DNA of 10,740 nt from an uncultured Clostridia bacterium (GTDB lineage Bacteria > Bacillota > Clostridia > Oscillospirales > Oscillospiraceae), in the NCBI GenBank assembly GCA_937894515.1, contig CALCRH010000354.1, positions 1 to 10,740 of the forward strand, in the 5' to 3' direction. The notes below the pieces were generated by a model that had not been told where the DNA came from, did no database searches, and saw only the letters and a list, made by a program, of their open reading frames with translations. The translations under genes and the position numbers were made by a program. Shown in pieces: positions 1-5,600 of this stretch. Every line of letters begins with the position of its first letter. The first letter of the stretch is position 1.

Positions 1-428
1 CGGGGATTGAAGATGGTCTCGTTATCGCTAGTCGTTTTGATGGTTCTATAACGGGGTACTTGAATAAATGCGATCTTGAGACGGCTTACCGGAGAGAGAT
101 AAGTCGCCTTGACGCTCGTTATTCACAAGAGATTAAAACCTTGCCGATGACCTTGCGCAAGGCGTTTGAGGCGCATCCAATATTGGTCACATCTTCAATG
201 GCCGATATCTTGATGCGCAAGATTGATAACGGCGAGGAACTCGAGGGGGATGAACCAAAGGTTTATGCCTCCCTTAAGAAAATGAACAACGGGACAGACC
301 TTTCGCAAAAGGAATTGAGAGAGATCTCTGGGGTCGTTGCTGTAAAGAAGGAATTGAAGAAGCTTCAGGAGAAAAAGCAAGAATTTATAAGTAAAAAAGA
401 GCTAACTGACTTATACAAAATCAGTTAG
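1..428 (+). CDS. Partial gene of unknown function (3' end only)
   Basis: The reading frame is open from base 3 to the TAG stop at 426-428 and has no stop before the window edge, so the true start lies to the left. The TTG at 60 is in frame but has no convincing ribosome binding site and is preceded by coding-like sequence, so I do not take it as the start. About 141 residues are visible. The C-terminal half is very rich in Lys and Glu (KKELKKLQEKKQEF) and looks helical or coiled-coil. No membrane segment or catalytic motif is recognisable and I do not recognise the family. It is the only gene on the plus strand and is convergent with the integrase at 572. Its last codons and stop lie inside a perfect hairpin, so its 3' end may have been shaped by insertion of the neighbouring element. 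That the protein is real is fairly likely; its function is unknown. Confidence 0.6.
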   Translation, partial: GIEDGLVIASRFDGSITGYLNKCDLETAYRREISRLDARYSQEIKTLPMTLRKAFEAHPILVTSSMADILMRKIDNGEELEGDEPKVYASLKKMNNGTDLSQKELREISGVVAVKKELKKLQEKKQEFISKKELTDLYKIS

Positions 429-433
429 CTCTT
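393..433. terminator. Bidirectional intrinsic terminator overlapping a stop codon
   Basis: Perfect 13-bp inverted repeat: arms 397-409 and 421-433, loop of 11 nt. Read on the minus strand it ends in a run of T (from A393-A398), making a good terminator for the integrase gene at 572-1783. On the plus strand it follows the last codons of the left gene, and the TAG stop lies in the right arm, so it can serve both convergent transcripts. Confidence 0.75.
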
Positions 434-454
434 ATTCTTGTAATAATGAAAATT

Positions 455-473
455 TGTTGCCAATCTGTTGCCA
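455..473. repeat. Direct repeat TGTTGCCA x2, candidate integrase arm site
   Basis: Two identical 8-mers, TGTTGCCA, occur at 455-462 and 466-473, 11 bp apart (about one helical turn). They lie in the 138-nt non-coding gap between the left-edge gene and the 3' end of an AP2-domain tyrosine integrase. Integrases of this type bind short spaced direct repeats (arm sites) flanking the attachment core. The repeat is seen directly; the role is inferred. Confidence 0.4.
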
Positions 474-571
474 CAGACGGCTGATGTGCCTCAAAACCCT
501 TGATTTTACGGGCTTTTTCGGGCACCTATCAAAATTTAGCCCATCTTATAGCCCCGACTGACAGCCCGGTT

Positions 572-1783
572 TTAGCTGCTAATTCTACTTGAAAATGCGT
601 TATTCACAACCGGACGTAAATCGCTGGGTTTATTGTACTTCAACTTGCAGTAGATGTCCATAGTTGTTTTTGAGTTTTCGTGACCGGCAAGGTACTGGAC
701 TGTCTTTGGATCTACGCCTGCATAAATCAAGTTGGTGATATAAGTACGCCGAAGCATATGAGGGGAAACATGGAAGTCTATTGAGTAGGTTATATTCGGA
801 TTGTTGTTCGGATGGCCTCCTAACACCGGATTGATTTCTTTCACGATCTTCTCGCCGTTGATATAACGGTAATACTTCCGCTTTTCGGTTGAACGGACTG
901 TGATGTATTTCCACAACCGGGTAAATTGCGTCCCAGCCAACGGATTGCCATTTGCATCGGCAATTACAAAATCGGAATTTGAAGCGGCCTTTGCTTCTCG
1001 AAGGCATTGCACAAGGCATTGCGGAATCGGAACATCCCGTCTGGCAGCCTTGGTTTTCAGATTGGTGTCTACTACCGGACGATTGTGGTCTGTATGCCAT
1101 GCTCGTCGTACCGAAATATAGGGAGTTTTCGCATCAAGAAACACGCAGTCCCATTGCAGCCCCAGAATCTCTTCACGCCGAAGACCGGAATAGAGTCCAA
1201 TCATGACAAACAGATATGGGGGCAGATCACGAATGGAGTTAACAAGAATCTTTCGCTGCTCATCTGAAAGTGCGTCCTTTTCCTGAGCCGGGGTTCCGCC
1301 TTTAGCAGAAATCTGCGCTGCGGGGTTATAGTCAATCAGATGATTTCGTTCTGCGGAGTAGAATACGCATTTTACCAGCATATTTACCTTTGCATAGACT
1401 GCTGCCGACATTTTGGATGCGGGCACCATTAACAGCTTGAGATCATCAGCCGTGACCTCATCAAGATACATATCACCGATCTTTTCGACGATGTACTTCT
1501 GCATGGTACGCCTATATTCATTCAGCGTGACCTGACGAACAACCGCCGACTGCATTGTAAGCCATTTTTCGCAGTATTCTCCAACGGTAGGGTTTTCTCT
1601 GTGGAATTTTATGTCCTCAATCTTACGTTTGGCTTCTTTTACTTTCTGGAAAAGCAGTTCGGGTGTTTCTGCATATAACGGAACACGTTTTCCATCAGCA
1701 TCTGTTATACGGGTTCTATAATATGTAATCCCTTTCAATTCCACCGTTCCATATTCGGGGATCGTCTCTTTTTTCTTTGGCAT
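572..1783 (-). CDS. Tyrosine-type site-specific integrase (copy 1)
   Basis: A 403-residue tyrosine recombinase of the phage/ICE integrase type, expected to catalyse integration and excision of the element at its attachment site. Order: N-terminal AP2-like arm-binding domain (about 1-60, YYRTRITDADG), SAM-like core-binding domain (about 65-160), then the catalytic domain. The catalytic set is complete: Arg202 (SGLRREE), Lys243/245 (LKTKAARR), His342 and Arg345 (HMLRR), His368 (AGHE) and nucleophile Tyr378 (MDIY). The longer frame beginning with GTG at 1792 overlaps the ribosome binding site; ATG at 1783 sits 7-8 nt from AGGAGG and is preferred. It lies downstream of a second, related integrase (roughly half identical by eye) and has its own promoter. 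Family call is secure; whether it is the active integrase for this element is not known. Confidence 0.95.
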   Translation of the reverse strand: MPKKKETIPEYGTVELKGITYYRTRITDADGKRVPLYAETPELLFQKVKEAKRKIEDIKFHRENPTVGEYCEKWLTMQSAVVRQVTLNEYRRTMQKYIVEKIGDMYLDEVTADDLKLLMVPASKMSAAVYAKVNMLVKCVFYSAERNHLIDYNPAAQISAKGGTPAQEKDALSDEQRKILVNSIRDLPPYLFVMIGLYSGLRREEILGLQWDCVFLDAKTPYISVRRAWHTDHNRPVVDTNLKTKAARRDVPIPQCLVQCLREAKAASNSDFVIADANGNPLAGTQFTRLWKYITVRSTEKRKYYRYINGEKIVKEINPVLGGHPNNNPNITYSIDFHVSPHMLRRTYITNLIYAGVDPKTVQYLAGHENSKTTMDIYCKLKYNKPSDLRPVVNNAFSSRISS

Positions 1784-1790
1784 ATAGCGC

Positions 1791-1797
1791 ACCTCCT
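1791..1797 (-). promoter_or_regulatory. Ribosome binding site fixing the integrase 1 start
   Basis: AGGAGGT on the minus strand. Its last bases overlap the GTG codon at 1792, so that GTG cannot be the start; the ATG at 1781-1783 has normal spacing. Confidence 0.8.
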
Positions 1798-1812
1798 GTT
1801 TTGAATACCATA

Positions 1813-1840
1813 ATTATCGCTGGAATAGTATTTTTGGCAA
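1813..1840 (-). promoter_or_regulatory. Predicted sigma-A promoter of integrase 1
   Basis: On the minus strand: -35 TTGCCA (1835-1840), 16-nt spacer, -10 GATAAT (1813-1818), about 30 nt before the start codon. The same arrangement, with the same 16-nt spacer, identical -10 and shared GCATCCTTG around the -35, precedes integrase 2. This conservation supports both promoters. Confidence 0.55.
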
Positions 1841-1856
1841 GGATGCCACTGGACGC

Positions 1857-1893
1857 AAAAAGAAGGACAAGAATCGGAATTCTTGTCCTTCTT
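1857..1893 (-). terminator. Intrinsic terminator of integrase 2
   Basis: Perfect 15-bp stem (arms 1860-1874 and 1879-1893) with a 4-nt loop, immediately after the TAA stop of integrase 2. On the minus strand it is followed by a T-run (from A1857-A1860). It separates the two integrase transcripts and explains why copy 1 needs its own promoter. Confidence 0.85.
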
Positions 1894-1896
1894 GAT

Positions 1897-3111
1897 TTAA
1901 TCATTCCACAAGTCGAAAGCGGCTGTCATGGGAATCGCTAACTCTTCTGGCGTGTTGTACTTTACCTTTGCGTAAATGTCCATCGTTATCTTGCTGCTTT
2001 CGTGTCCCGCAAGATATTGGACTGTTTTAGGCGTTGCACCCGAGAAGATTAAGTTTGTAATGTATGTGTGTCGCAGCAAATGCGGGGTAACATCAAAGTC
2101 CAATGTATAAGTCACTCGACCATTATGAGCAGCTTTCTCACCGAGCTTGGGCTGAATGGTGTGCTTAACCCGTTCTCCATTTTCATAACGGTAGTAAGTA
2201 CGCTCTTTTGCTGTTCTTGTGACGATATATTGCCATAACCGCTTAAACTGCGTGTACGAAAGGGGATTTCCGTCTGCATTTGAGATTACATATTGCGATT
2301 GAGACTCCTTTTTTGCTTCACGCAGGCACTCGACCAAGCAATCAGGAAGCGGGACATCACGGTGTGCCGCTTTTGTCTTAAGCTCGGTCATGATAATTGG
2401 ACGATTGTTTTCCGTATGCCATGCGCGTCGCACTGTAAGATACGGTGCTTCACAATCAAGGAATACTGAATCCCATTGCAGAGCCAGTATTTCTTCCCTG
2501 CGAAGGCCGGTATATATGCCAATCATCACAAAGACATAAGGGGGAAGCCCTTTGACGGTATCAAGAAGCACACATACCTGTTCATCCGTCAAGGGTATTT
2601 TATCTTGCTGCGGGATGCCGCCGCCTTTGGCAGTGAGGTACACGGTAGGATTGTCATCAATGATGTGACTATCTTTTGCCGATTTGAAAATGCACTTGAA
2701 AAGAACGGTGACGGATTTATAAACAGAAGCAGATTTGTCTGCGGCTGTAAGCATCGCCATGCGCACATTATCCTCAGTAACATCGGCCATGTATAAACTG
2801 CCAAGTGGCTCAATGATATGTTTTTTGACCTTGGATTTATAATCGATCAAGGTCGTTGCACGGACGTGAGCAGACTGCATAAGAAGCCACTTTTCGCAGT
2901 ATTCTTGAACCGTAGGGGAAGATCGCCGAAAGGAATGATTTTCAAGTTGTTGCTGAGTTTCAGTCAGCTTTTCGTGTAATTCCTCTCGAGTTTTTCCGTA
3001 TAGAGTAATACGGTTTCCGTCATCATCTCTTATTCTGGTGCGGTAATAATCGCCGCCACCGGTAACGGTCGTAGCGCCGTATTGGGGCACAGGACGGTTT
3101 CGCTTTGCCAT
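1897..3111 (-). CDS. Tyrosine-type site-specific integrase (copy 2)
   Basis: A 404-residue tyrosine recombinase with the same domain layout as the neighbouring integrase: AP2-like N-terminal domain (about 1-60, YYRTRIRDDDG), core-binding domain (about 65-160) and catalytic domain. The catalytic residues are present: Arg204 (TGLRREE), Lys245/247 (LKTKAAHR), His344 and Arg347 (HLLRH), His370 (AGHE) and nucleophile Tyr380 (MDIY). ATG at 3111 has AGGAGG 8 nt upstream. It begins 68 nt after the excisionase-like gene ends, with a predicted promoter in the gap, and has a strong terminator at its end. The xis-then-int order is typical of clostridial integrative elements, so this copy is the better candidate for the element's main integrase. 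The differences from copy 1 are spread along the whole protein, indicating old paralogs rather than a recent duplication. Confidence 0.95.
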   Translation of the reverse strand: MAKRNRPVPQYGATTVTGGGDYYRTRIRDDDGNRITLYGKTREELHEKLTETQQQLENHSFRRSSPTVQEYCEKWLLMQSAHVRATTLIDYKSKVKKHIIEPLGSLYMADVTEDNVRMAMLTAADKSASVYKSVTVLFKCIFKSAKDSHIIDDNPTVYLTAKGGGIPQQDKIPLTDEQVCVLLDTVKGLPPYVFVMIGIYTGLRREEILALQWDSVFLDCEAPYLTVRRAWHTENNRPIIMTELKTKAAHRDVPLPDCLVECLREAKKESQSQYVISNADGNPLSYTQFKRLWQYIVTRTAKERTYYRYENGERVKHTIQPKLGEKAAHNGRVTYTLDFDVTPHLLRHTYITNLIFSGATPKTVQYLAGHESSKITMDIYAKVKYNTPEELAIPMTAAFDLWND

Positions 3112-3140
3112 GATTGGTACCTCCTTTATTATTTGCCTTT

Positions 3141-3168
3141 ATTATCGGCAATGCGGCGTTTTTCTCAA
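3141..3168 (-). promoter_or_regulatory. Predicted sigma-A promoter of integrase 2
   Basis: On the minus strand: -35 TTGAGA (3163-3168), 16-nt spacer, -10 GATAAT (3141-3146). It starts 12 nt beyond the stop codon of the excisionase-like gene, so integrase 2 can be expressed apart from it. It shares its architecture and the GCATCCTTG block with the promoter of integrase 1. Confidence 0.55.
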
Positions 3169-3179
3169 GGATGCGAATT

Positions 3180-3410
3180 TCAGCTCCGCTTTCGTCTTGG
3201 ACGTTGAGAAGCCTGAAGCATATTCTGTGCCTTAACCTTGTGAGTTGATCTTGCTATATATTCTCGCAATCCACTTTCGGTAAAGTAGACACATCCGTTC
3301 TCTACATATTGAACAAATGCAATCTGCCCGCCTGTTCTGGCAGAATCAAGTGTTGCAAGACTGATTCCAAGAAGTGCTGCCGCTTCTTTTCTTGTCAGCA
3401 GTTTTTCCAT
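3180..3410 (-). CDS. Excisionase-like small HTH DNA-binding protein
   Basis: A 76-residue basic protein. The N-terminal part, LTRKEAAALLGISLATLDSA (residues 5-24), is a MerR/excisionase-type (HTH_17) helix-turn-helix, followed by a wing-like GGQIAFVQYVENGCVYF and SGLREYI, then a basic tail (RPRRKRS). Such proteins, placed directly before an integrase, usually act as recombination directionality factors that bend the attachment site and favour excision. The start ATG at 3410 is preceded by a weakly placed GAGG. It begins only 26 nt after the toxin gene ends, suggesting one transcript. An alternative role as a transcriptional regulator, or even as a toxin partner, cannot be excluded. Confidence 0.8.
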   Translation of the reverse strand: MEKLLTRKEAAALLGISLATLDSARTGGQIAFVQYVENGCVYFTESGLREYIARSTHKVKAQNMLQASQRPRRKRS

Positions 3411-3436
3411 TTATTATTCAACCTCATTCCTTTCGT

Positions 3437-3937
3437 TCACGGGGCCTCGATTTCTTCGGGAATATCAGCATCCCCGTTGATTGCACAAATCGCGGTAGCT
3501 TTAATTGCTTCGATTTCCTCAAGGCCCAAACGACCGAGAAATTTGAGACACTGCCTCTTGTCGATGGTAGTAATCTGTTCGCAGATCGCCATTCCGTCGG
3601 AATGCAGTCCCTCGGTCTGCCGGATGAGATAATGCGTCGGTTGAGTGGGCTTTTTCCAGACCTTTGACGTGATAGGAACCACAACAAGCGTAGGCGCAAA
3701 AAGATTACCAACGTTATTTTGAAGAACCACTACCGGACGCACACCACCTTGGACATGAGTGCCGTGAAAACCGACTGCGCCATTGCCAAGATCTGCTATG
3801 TAAAGATCACCACGATGAAAATCCCAATCATCTCTCAATGTCCTTTTTGTCCTTTCACTTCGTTCAATATTTTTTAGTGCAAGATAAGCGGTCATATCCA
3901 GATACCGCTCAGCGTTAAATCTGTCTTGATAGCTCAT
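3437..3937 (-). CDS. PemK/MazF-family toxin (mRNA interferase-like)
   Basis: A 166-residue protein whose residues about 41-150 match the MazF/PemK endoribonuclease fold: HRGDLYIADLG, then GGVRPVVVLQNNVGN (with the conserved Arg near 67), VVVPITSK, and the typical ICEQITTIDKRQ with GRL. Family members cleave RNA at short sequences and are normally neutralised by an antitoxin made from an adjacent gene. The first 40 residues (RYLDMTAYLALKNIERSERTKR) are a helical, charged extension beyond the usual MazF length of about 110 residues. A longer frame begins at 3982, but ATG at 3937 has GAGGAG six nt upstream and is the better start. No antitoxin ORF is visible on either side: upstream are some 460 nt without a gene, downstream is the excisionase-like gene. 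It may help maintain the element, or may no longer act as a toxin. Confidence 0.88.
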   Translation of the reverse strand: MSYQDRFNAERYLDMTAYLALKNIERSERTKRTLRDDWDFHRGDLYIADLGNGAVGFHGTHVQGGVRPVVVLQNNVGNLFAPTLVVVPITSKVWKKPTQPTHYLIRQTEGLHSDGMAICEQITTIDKRQCLKFLGRLGLEEIEAIKATAICAINGDADIPEEIEAP

Positions 3938-3943
3938 GTGTTT

Positions 3944-3950
3944 CTCCTCA
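3944..3950 (-). promoter_or_regulatory. Ribosome binding site fixing the toxin start
   Basis: TGAGGAG on the minus strand, 6 nt before the ATG at 3937. The upstream ATG at 3982 has no such site and lies inside a leader hairpin. Confidence 0.75.
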
Positions 3951-3963
3951 GAAATATGTAAGC

Positions 3964-4002
3964 AGGAAGCCGACACGCTCAAACCGGCAATGCCGGCTTC
4001 CT
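3964..4002 (-). promoter_or_regulatory. Toxin leader with two mutually exclusive hairpins
   Basis: Arms AGGAAGCCG-type at 3964-3972 and 3994-4002 pair perfectly over 9 bp. Inside this, CCGGC at 3984-3988 pairs with GCCGG at 3992-3996. The second hairpin uses bases of the first one's right arm, so only one can form at a time. It lies just upstream of the toxin ribosome binding site. No T-tract follows, so it is not a simple terminator. The pairing is seen; a switching role is inferred. Confidence 0.35.
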
Positions 4003-4385
4003 TATCAGTGTGTTTTGTCTCTCAACTTGTCCTCGACACCCCGAGAGACGGACGTTCAGTAGTCCGATGGGAATCATCAGGCGGCGGCTTGCGAAGCCCC
4101 TCCATAGGAATCTAACCTCCCCGCCTTCATTGTGACCGGGCCGCGAATTACGGAAGTATCATTATTCCCGATGCCTGTCCTCGCCGCTTCCGGTTGCAAC
4201 CCGGCTTTTGCCACATGGGTTGAATCGCTCATCCTTTCGGAGTCGTGGCGCACCTGTGAACAAGGCTATCGGCATCGGTAATGTACCTGATGACTGGATA
4301 TTCAGTTTTCAAGTAAGGCAAACCGTGATGGTTTGGAGAAAACTGAAGCCCAGCCCAATCGGAGTGAGATTTTGTCCTCTCACAT
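3985..4385 (-). ncRNA. Candidate structured RNA between sigma-like and toxin genes
   Basis: About 400 nt without a credible ORF but dense in inverted repeats. In plus coordinates: 4364-4369/4378-4383 (6 bp); 4301-4310/4338-4347 (10 bp) enclosing 4319-4324/4330-4335 (6 bp); a long-range perfect 8-bp stem 4168-4175/4271-4278 that encloses hairpin 4197-4222 (CAACCC/GGGTTG around GGC-TTTT-GCC) and hairpin 4226-4250; 4079-4084/4131-4136 enclosing 4086-4098; 4017-4023/4043-4049; and 4049-4053/4062-4066. A 4151-4156/4187-4192 pairing would form a pseudoknot with the 8-bp stem. It is more GC-rich than the flanking spacers. It is placed on the minus strand because both neighbours are read that way, but the stems hold on either strand. 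It might be a riboregulator, an RNA antitoxin, a long leader, or a DNA site such as oriT or attachment DNA. I do not recognise a named RNA family. Confidence 0.4.
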
Positions 4386-4397
4386 TACAACGGACAT

Positions 4398-4913
4398 TTA
4401 CTGTGACTTTGGCGGGGTATCAAAATAAAATTCTTGAAACTTTTTTTGAATGGAGCGAATGACTTCTTCCACGGATGAATGATGACAATGGTGACGTTCT
4501 GCATATTCTCGAATACCCATACCCTCCTTGATACAACACCTATATATTTCAAGTTGGTGAGCCGTGAGCAGACTTGAAAACTGTACTTCGAGAGAATCCG
4601 TGATTGCATTTGCTATGTAATCAACTGGATCAACAAGCCAAGAAGGAGACACGGTATCATCGCCGGAAACGAAGCTGAGAGATAATTCTTTTTTGCAAAG
4701 CTCGGTATTCTTCTCAGCGGGCATCTCATCATCAGAGTATGAAGTTGCGGCAATAGTACGACGAAGGCTTTTTTCGCTTGCCCTCAAATACTTCATCACT
4801 TCATGGGAAACTTCTGCCACTTCTCCGGTAGACTTCACCCGTACCCAATAGTGCTTATGGCAGCCTTCCTCTGTTGTCCAGAGGTCGTAATCAAACAAAT
4901 ATGGTGTTTTCAT
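4398..4913 (-). CDS. Small sigma-70 region-4-like regulatory protein
   Basis: A 171-residue acidic protein. The N-terminal part (FDYDLWTTEEGCHKHYWVRVKSTGEVAEVSHEVMKYLR split over residues 7-44) and the C-terminal LTAHQLEIYRCC...GIREYAERHHCHHSSVEEVIRSIQKKF (about 116-159) match the arrangement of small sigma-factor-like proteins found in clostridial conjugative and integrative elements: a region-4-type helix-turn-helix with no clear region 2. It probably directs or modulates transcription of element genes, but promoter recognition is unproven. ATG at 4913 has AAGGAG upstream with 9-nt spacing, and that site is buried in a long hairpin preceded by a 13-codon leader ORF. This suggests expression controlled at translation. 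Downstream comes the structured spacer and then the toxin gene. Confidence 0.7.
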   Translation of the reverse strand: MKTPYLFDYDLWTTEEGCHKHYWVRVKSTGEVAEVSHEVMKYLRASEKSLRRTIAATSYSDDEMPAEKNTELCKKELSLSFVSGDDTVSPSWLVDPVDYIANAITDSLEVQFSSLLTAHQLEIYRCCIKEGMGIREYAERHHCHHSSVEEVIRSIQKKFQEFYFDTPPKSQ

Positions 4914-4917
4914 TTAT

Positions 4918-4968
4918 GTAATCTCCTTTGATTTTTGAATTAAGTAGGTTTCAAAAATCGGAGATTAC
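4918..4968 (-). promoter_or_regulatory. RBS-sequestering hairpin before the sigma-like gene
   Basis: Two nested perfect pairings: 4918-4926 with 4960-4968 (9 bp, GTAATCTCC/GGAGATTAC) and 4931-4939 with 4950-4958 (9 bp, ATTTTTGAA/TTCAAAAAT), separated by a 4/1 internal loop and closed by a 10-nt loop. On the minus-strand transcript the 3' arm contains the GGAG of the sigma-like gene's ribosome binding site, which would be masked when folded. The 5' arm overlaps the stop codon of the leader ORF. Confidence 0.65.
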
Positions 4969-5006
4969 GGATAGTGCGTACTGTACTGTTCCCAGCGCTT
5001 TTTCAT
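4965..5006 (-). CDS. 13-residue leader peptide upstream of the sigma-like gene
   Basis: ATG at 5004-5006 begins MKKRWEQYSTHYP and ends at TAA 4965-4967. It is preceded by purine-rich GGAGAAAGGAC with usable spacing (AAAGGA about 5-6 nt before the ATG). Its TAA lies within the 5' arm of the hairpin that masks the ribosome binding site of the next gene. A ribosome finishing or pausing near the end of this ORF would cover that arm and free the downstream site, as in erm-type translational attenuators. The peptide does not resemble leader peptides I know, and the inducing condition is unknown. The ORF is short, so support comes from its ribosome binding site and its placement, not its sequence. 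Confidence 0.5.
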   Translation of the reverse strand: MKKRWEQYSTHYP

Positions 5007-5048
5007 GTTTGTCCTTTCTCCTGTGGTGAAAAAGGCTGAGAATACAAA

Positions 5049-5079
5049 GACGGATTGTGTCATCAGTACACAATCCGTC
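5049..5079 (-). terminator. Terminator-like hairpin before the leader ORF
   Basis: Perfect 12-bp stem (arms 5049-5060 and 5068-5079) with a 7-nt loop. On the minus strand it is followed by TTTGTATT, a weak T-tract. It lies 43 nt before the leader peptide start. It could stop read-through from upstream or act as a transcriptional attenuator for the sigma-like gene. Confidence 0.45.
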
Positions 5080-5382
5080 AGCACCTATAAATGACCGCAC
5101 CAAGGAAAGGGTACCGATACAGACCTTTTGACAAAGTCCATATATGTATCCTTAGCCCTAATGCATATCAGGCTCGAATATTTTGTTATTTAGGGGCAAT
5201 GCCCCATGATTTAGTATAAAATGGAGAAACCCAGAAAAAGCACGAATATTGTTTGATATTACGAGAAATCCAAATTTTTCCTTTGATTTTAGGGGATTAT
5301 TTGGATTTTTGAAGAAATGCTATCAGTTGCTGGTTGCGCTTCAGCCCAATGCTGACTTCATCAGCGTTAGAGCTCAACCCAC
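5080..5382. other. Intergenic region without a convincing gene
   Basis: About 300 AT-rich bases. They hold a short GGGGC/GCCCC hairpin (5193-5205), a 10-bp inverted repeat with arms 5266-5275 and 5299-5308 around 23 nt, and a TATACT hexamer on the minus strand at 5213-5218 that could be a -10 box but lacks a good -35. The promoter of the leader/sigma-like transcript is expected here but I cannot place it with confidence. Confidence 0.4.
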
Positions 5383-5448
5383 AAAAAAACACCCGCACAT
5401 TACGCTGTATTCCGGCGTGAGCCGGGAATACAAGGTAACACGCGGGTG
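5383..5448 (-). terminator. Strong intrinsic terminator of the GAF-BTAD gene
   Basis: On the minus strand, a long hairpin: outer 7-bp CACCCGC/GCGGGTG (5442-5448 with 5390-5396) and inner arms 5407-5416/5421-5431 (10 bp with one bulged base), followed directly by seven T (A5383-A5389). It lies about 150 nt after the stop of the regulator gene, beyond the tandem repeats, so the repeats would be in that transcript's 3' untranslated region. Confidence 0.8.
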
Positions 5449-5455
5449 GTCTACG

Positions 5456-5599
5456 CTACGGGGTAAAACAGGGCTAAAATAAGGTGTAAAATAAGGCTAA
5501 AATTAGGCTAATCTACGGAGTAAAATAGGGCTGTGCTGCGGGGTAATTTAGGGCTAATCTACGGGGTAAAATAGGGCTAATCTGCGGAGTAAAATAGGA
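5456..5599. repeat. 23-bp tandem repeat array with 11-12 bp half-units
   Basis: Units of the form CTACGGGGTAAAATAGGG + CTAAT begin at 5513, 5536, 5559 and 5582, exactly 23 bp apart, with a further copy at 5456. Most variation is A/G at CTACGG versus CTGCGG and GGGG versus GGAG. The 5470-5512 interval is filled by shorter 11-12 bp units (GGCTAAAATAA, GGTGTAAAATAA, GGCTAAAATTA), showing that the 23-bp unit is built from two half-units. The array ends 1 bp from the stop codon of the GAF-BTAD gene. Function unknown; a protein-binding array or an untranslated-region element are both possible. Confidence 0.8.
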
Positions 5600-5600
5600 A

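Noticed and set aside
60..428. Complete 122-residue gene starting at TTG 60
   Set aside because: The frame is open to the window edge and no ribosome binding site precedes the TTG, so it is better treated as the end of a longer gene.
630..1100. 156-residue minus-strand ORF inside integrase 1
   Set aside because: It is in another frame of a gene with a full set of catalytic motifs.
1784..1792. GTG start at 1792 for integrase 1
   Set aside because: The GTG is part of the AGGAGGTG ribosome binding site; ATG at 1783 has normal spacing.
3938..3982. Longer toxin start at 3982
   Set aside because: The extra residues lie in a leader hairpin and the ATG at 3937 has a strong GAGGAG in front.
4060..4300. 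Hammerhead ribozyme suggested by CTGATGA near 4072 (minus) and 4287 (plus) and by CGAAA near 4236
   Set aside because: The order and spacing of the core motifs and the required three flanking stems could not be fitted.
4208..4462. 84-residue plus-strand ORF
   Set aside because: It runs into the sigma-like gene on the other strand, has no ribosome binding site, and covers the inverted-repeat region.
5128..5156. Plus-strand promoter from a perfect TTGACA
   Set aside because: No acceptable -10 hexamer lies 16-18 nt downstream and there is no plus-strand gene to serve.
5249..5482. 77-residue plus-strand ORF
   Set aside because: TTG start without a ribosome binding site; it reads through the inverted repeat, the terminator hairpin and into the tandem repeats.
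5456..5599. CRISPR array
   Set aside because: The units are contiguous without unique spacers and are degenerate, so they are simple tandem repeats.
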